Of a stretch of 64,000 bases of DNA, positions 60,992-64,000 are shown piece by piece. This DNA is from Ignavibacteria bacterium RIFOXYB12_FULL_35_14 (GTDB taxonomy: Bacteria; Bacteroidota; Ignavibacteria; Ignavibacteriales; Ignavibacteriaceae). The notes under the pieces were generated by a model. That model was not told where the DNA came from, ran no database searches, and saw nothing but the letters and a program-made list of their open reading frames with translations. Position 1 is the first letter of the stretch. Each line of letters starts with the position of its first letter. Location of the stretch: the NCBI GenBank assembly GCA_001803045.1, contig MHAR01000008.1:136972-200971 (forward strand), written 5' to 3'. The position numbers were made by a program, and so were the translations under genes.

Positions 60992-63378
60992 AGAATTATC
61001 CTTTTATCCGATACAGTTTAATATTCATCAGCGGGATAGTAATAAATAATTTCTTTACAATAGGTTATGAGCTTCTTGTTCTTCCTCTCATCATCTTCTT
61101 ATTAATTTCTATTTTGGGCTATTTCATTAAACATAAAAGGATGGCAGAACTAGTTTCTACTATCAGTTTCTACTTATTCTTTTTTACTCTTGGAAATTAT
61201 CTTCATGCAATAGAAGTTGAAAGCAAATTTTTTCTTCCGGATGAAATGAAAACAATTGAGAAATTAGTTGTGATAGGTTCTGTTCAATCGATTGATTTAC
61301 GGAAAGAAAAAGAAATTTCATTCAATCTCAAATCCGATTCGATAAGAATTGATAATGTTTACCAAACAAGAGAGATATTTCTTATTTGCCGGGTGAGAGA
61401 TAATGACGAAAGCTTGAATAAGCTTTACAATAAATTGGTTCCTGGCAATATAGTTAGAATTGAAGGAACGTTTCAGAAGGGCAGGGAAGATAGAAATCCC
61501 GGCGAATTTAATTATGACAACTACCTGCATTCACAAGGTATCAGCGGATTACTTTATGTTAATGACGACTACGATGTGAAAATAATCAATTGGAATTCGA
61601 GTGCATTCCAGACAGCAATATTCAACGCACGAAAGTTTGTCGATTCCCAAATAAAATCTTTACATAATGCACAAACTGCCGGACTCTTGCGCGGACTGCT
61701 GCTTGCAGATAGAAGCAATATTGATTATGAAACAAAAACTGAGTTTGTTAACTCAGGAGTAATGCACATACTCGCTGTTTCAGGGCTTCATGTCGGTTAC
61801 ATTGTTTTAATATTCGTGGTTGTACTAGGAAGATTCAATATTTTCATCAGATCAATCTTGACAATTGTTGGTTTGATAGCATTCTTATTATTAACAGGAA
61901 TGCCCCCATCAGTGTTTAGAGCAGTTGTAATGGCAGTTGTTATAATTATGGCTTACATGGCTAATCGATCTACAAACATTTTTAACTCGCTGGCAATTGC
62001 AGCATTCATTGTTCTTTCATTAAATCCTGAAGAATTATTTGGAGCCGGATTTCAACTTTCTTTTTTGGCAGTTCTCTCAATTGCCGTTATTTACCCAATC
62101 ATGCAGAAATATATTTATTCTCTCAAACTCAAATCGAAAGTCGTAAATTATATTTTACTTTTCATGGGGGTTTCACTCAGCGCTCAACTTGGTACTCTTC
62201 CACTGACACTGATTTACTTCGGTAAACTTTCATCAGTCTCTTTGCTCACAAATTTAATTGTAATACCGCTTGCAGGTGTAATTGTCGGAATTGCCATCTT
62301 CACACTCACGTTAAGTCTATTCATTTCTTCTATTGCTATTTTTTATTCATCAGCAAATGAGATAATAATCTATACATTGTACAAAATCATTTCGTTTGCA
62401 GGCAGCAACCAGTATTCATTCATCCCAATCAAGAACTTCACACTATATGATTCAGCAATATTTTACGCAGCGATTGTGCTTATCATATTAGGTTTAACAC
62501 AATTTAAAAGTGTGGCAGGTAAAATAATATTTATGATTCTTGTGATTACAAATGCAGTTCTGCTCAGTTCATTTGATAACAGGAACTTACTAGAAGATAA
62601 TAATTTAAACGTGATGATGATTGATGTGAGCCAAGGCGATGCCACTTTGATCAAATTTCCAAATGGACAATCGGCTTTGATAGACGGCGGTTACGCTTCA
62701 TTTTATTTTGATAATGGTAAAAGAATAATTCGACCTTTGCTAAACCATCTTGATATTTATAAAATCGATTATGCATTTGTGTCGAGCATAACACAAGAAA
62801 GCTATGGTGGGTTTATTCCCTTGATTCGGAGCGGCATCATTAGAAATATTATTAAGCCAATGCCGGATTCAAGTTCCATGGTAGATATTAAGTTTGAAGA
62901 GTTAATACATGAAAACAATATCTCTATTAAATATTTTAGGAAAGATGTTTTGGAAATTCACGAAGTAAAAATTTATTTATTGAATGATGAGAATTCAACA
63001 TCTTTTATTCGAACAAAAAATAACCAAACGGGTGTATTTAAGCTCGTTTATGGAAATACCAGCTTTTTATTTCCTGGGAATATCGAAAACGAAGCGGAAT
63101 ATTTTTATTGTGATGAATATAAAAATTTTCTGAAGTCAGATGTTCTAAAAATCGCAAATAATGGAAGCATAAACAGCACATCATTAGAGTTTTTGCAGAC
63201 CGTTCAGCCAAAAATGAGTTTGATAAGTGTTGCGAATCAGAATAAATTTGTTAAGACATCTCCATTTATCTTAGAACGCTTGAAAAAAATGAACTCTCAA
63301 ATCTATCGAACTGATCAAGAAGGAGCAGTTCTTCTTCAATCGGATGGTGTTAAGATAAGAAAAGCCAGATGGAAATAA
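60988..63378 (+). CDS. comEC: ComEC/Rec2-family DNA uptake protein with degenerate MBL domain
   Basis: 796 residues. A membrane N-terminus is followed by the DUF4131-type OB region (about 80-200), then the Competence domain with many helices (VNSGVMHILAVSGLHVGYIV, LLTGMPPSVFRAVVMAVVII, LGTLPLTLIYFGKLSSVSLL). The C-terminal MBL-like domain starts VMMIDVSQGDATLIKFPNGQ (Asp546 region). Where the zinc motif HxHxDH should follow the strand, the sequence is VSSITQESYGG (598-608), with all three histidines and the aspartate lost. The protein could still pass single-stranded DNA through the membrane, but the nuclease-like domain should be inactive. It is translationally coupled to the preceding gene. 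Confidence 0.88.
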   Translation: MKNYPFIRYSLIFISGIVINNFFTIGYELLVLPLIIFLLISILGYFIKHKRMAELVSTISFYLFFFTLGNYLHAIEVESKFFLPDEMKTIEKLVVIGSVQSIDLRKEKEISFNLKSDSIRIDNVYQTREIFLICRVRDNDESLNKLYNKLVPGNIVRIEGTFQKGREDRNPGEFNYDNYLHSQGISGLLYVNDDYDVKIINWNSSAFQTAIFNARKFVDSQIKSLHNAQTAGLLRGLLLADRSNIDYETKTEFVNSGVMHILAVSGLHVGYIVLIFVVVLGRFNIFIRSILTIVGLIAFLLLTGMPPSVFRAVVMAVVIIMAYMANRSTNIFNSLAIAAFIVLSLNPEELFGAGFQLSFLAVLSIAVIYPIMQKYIYSLKLKSKVVNYILLFMGVSLSAQLGTLPLTLIYFGKLSSVSLLTNLIVIPLAGVIVGIAIFTLTLSLFISSIAIFYSSANEIIIYTLYKIISFAGSNQYSFIPIKNFTLYDSAIFYAAIVLIILGLTQFKSVAGKIIFMILVITNAVLLSSFDNRNLLEDNNLNVMMIDVSQGDATLIKFPNGQSALIDGGYASFYFDNGKRIIRPLLNHLDIYKIDYAFVSSITQESYGGFIPLIRSGIIRNIIKPMPDSSSMVDIKFEELIHENNISIKYFRKDVLEIHEVKIYLLNDENSTSFIRTKNNQTGVFKLVYGNTSFLFPGNIENEAEYFYCDEYKNFLKSDVLKIANNGSINSTSLEFLQTVQPKMSLISVANQNKFVKTSPFILERLKKMNSQIYRTDQEGAVLLQSDGVKIRKARWK

Positions 63379-63403
63379 ATTATTTTATAAGGAAGGAATG
63401 AAA

Positions 63404-63898
63404 ATGGCAAACAAACCTCTTGTTGGAATATTGATGGGAAGCGATTCCGATCTTGAAATAATGAAAGAAGCGTCTGATATTCTTAAACAATTTGAGATTG
63501 AACATGAAATGAAAATTCTTTCAGCGCATCGGACACCGAAACTTGCCGCTGATTATGCTGAAACTGCGCACACAAAAGGAATTAAAGTTATAATTGCCGG
63601 AGCCGGAAGCGCCGCACATTTGGCAGGAGTTATTGCAGCTTTATCGCCGCTTCCGATTATTGGTGTCCCGATAAAATCTAAATCTTTAGAAGGACTCGAT
63701 TCACTTTTATCAATGGTTCAAATGCCATCAGGAGTACCGGTAGCTACTGTTGCGATAAACGGAGCGAAAAATGCCGGAATCCTAGCTGCACAAATTTTAG
63801 GTGTTGGTAATCCATCGATACAAACGAAAGTTTTAGAATACAAAGCAATTCTTGAGAAGGAAGTAGTAGCTAAAAATGATAAGCTTGGATCACACTAA
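63404..63898 (+). CDS. purE: N5-carboxyaminoimidazole ribonucleotide mutase PurE
   Basis: 164 residues from ATG 63404. An ATG at 63398 is in frame, but the AAGGA at 63393-63397 touches it, while 63404 gives a normal six-base spacing. MANKPLVGILMGSDSDLEIM, EMKILSAHRTPKLAADYA, VIIAGAGSAAHLAGVIA and SLLSMVQMPSGVPVATVAIN are the class I PurE motifs, including the catalytic SAHRTP histidine. It converts N5-CAIR to CAIR in purine synthesis. purK is not adjacent in the window, which ends 102 bases later. Confidence 0.95.
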   Translation: MANKPLVGILMGSDSDLEIMKEASDILKQFEIEHEMKILSAHRTPKLAADYAETAHTKGIKVIIAGAGSAAHLAGVIAALSPLPIIGVPIKSKSLEGLDSLLSMVQMPSGVPVATVAINGAKNAGILAAQILGVGNPSIQTKVLEYKAILEKEVVAKNDKLGSH

Positions 63899-64000
63899 TT
63901 TTGTTAAATTAAAACCTCGAATTCATTTTAATAACTTTAACGGTAGGGCATCTCTAAAAACTCATCTAAAAGTAAAAAAGGATATAAATTAAACAAAGTG

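Overview
The window looks like a piece of a low-GC chromosome from the Ignavibacteria (Bacteroidota/Chlorobi group). This is inferred from the gene families, not from a marker gene. The evidence is several secreted proteins ending in type IX secretion (T9SS) C-terminal domains with the NxPNPFNP motif, a PorV/PorQ-type barrel, TonB-dependent receptors with N-terminal carboxypeptidase-like domains, AT-rich codon use and frequent TTG starts. I saw no rRNA, tRNA, CRISPR array, transposase or integrase. Most of the window is ordinary chromosome with a few accessory patches.

Layout. 1-7195: the 3' end of a T9SS cargo gene, then a TonB-dependent receptor, a large T9SS-type secreted protein and a PorV-like barrel. 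7196-16067: a tightly packed poly-gamma-glutamate (PGA) locus. It encodes a TRAP-type large permease, a 48-residue membrane peptide, an M14/aspartoacylase-like hydrolase, a small DUF6305-like exported protein, a gamma-glutamyltransferase, PgsB, PgsC and PgsW, and last a T9SS-sorted putative hydrolase whose start overlaps the pgsW stop. 16111-21062: another T9SS cargo protein and a very large, distantly SprA-like outer membrane protein. 21178-25900: Nudix hydrolase, PfkB kinase, MtnA, RecO and an HtrA protease. 26040-27092: a three-gene unknown island ending in a clear intrinsic terminator. 27202-32720: chorismate synthase, an MBL hydrolase, a degenerate ABC permease/ATPase pair and an acyl-CoA carboxyltransferase.

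32852-40218: a six-LysM lytic transglycosylase lipoprotein, then a TPP riboswitch with a visible terminator/antiterminator switch. The switch controls a TonB receptor, thiamine pyrophosphokinase and a sodium:solute symporter, which reads as a thiamine acquisition operon. 40186-43505 (minus strand): smpB, tyrS, pyruvoyl arginine decarboxylase and terC. 43698-49672: a maltodextrin module (GH13 enzyme and two SLC45-like MFS carriers), broken up by dispersed repeats, a duplicated gene end and a DUF559 endonuclease-like gene between inverted repeats. 49997-54061: type 2 IPP isomerase, polyprenyl synthase, HPr and Enzyme I. 54151-63898: a protease/propeller/Omp85-like protein, a BamB-like lipoprotein, a PEGA protein, PrmC, Dtd, a phosphatase-superfamily enzyme, ComEC with a degenerate MBL domain, and PurE.

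The most interesting points are the PGA locus with its own permease and candidate T9SS-exported hydrolase, the unknown three-gene island at 26 kb, the riboswitch-controlled thiamine operon that uses an SSS carrier, and the repeat-bounded DUF559 unit.
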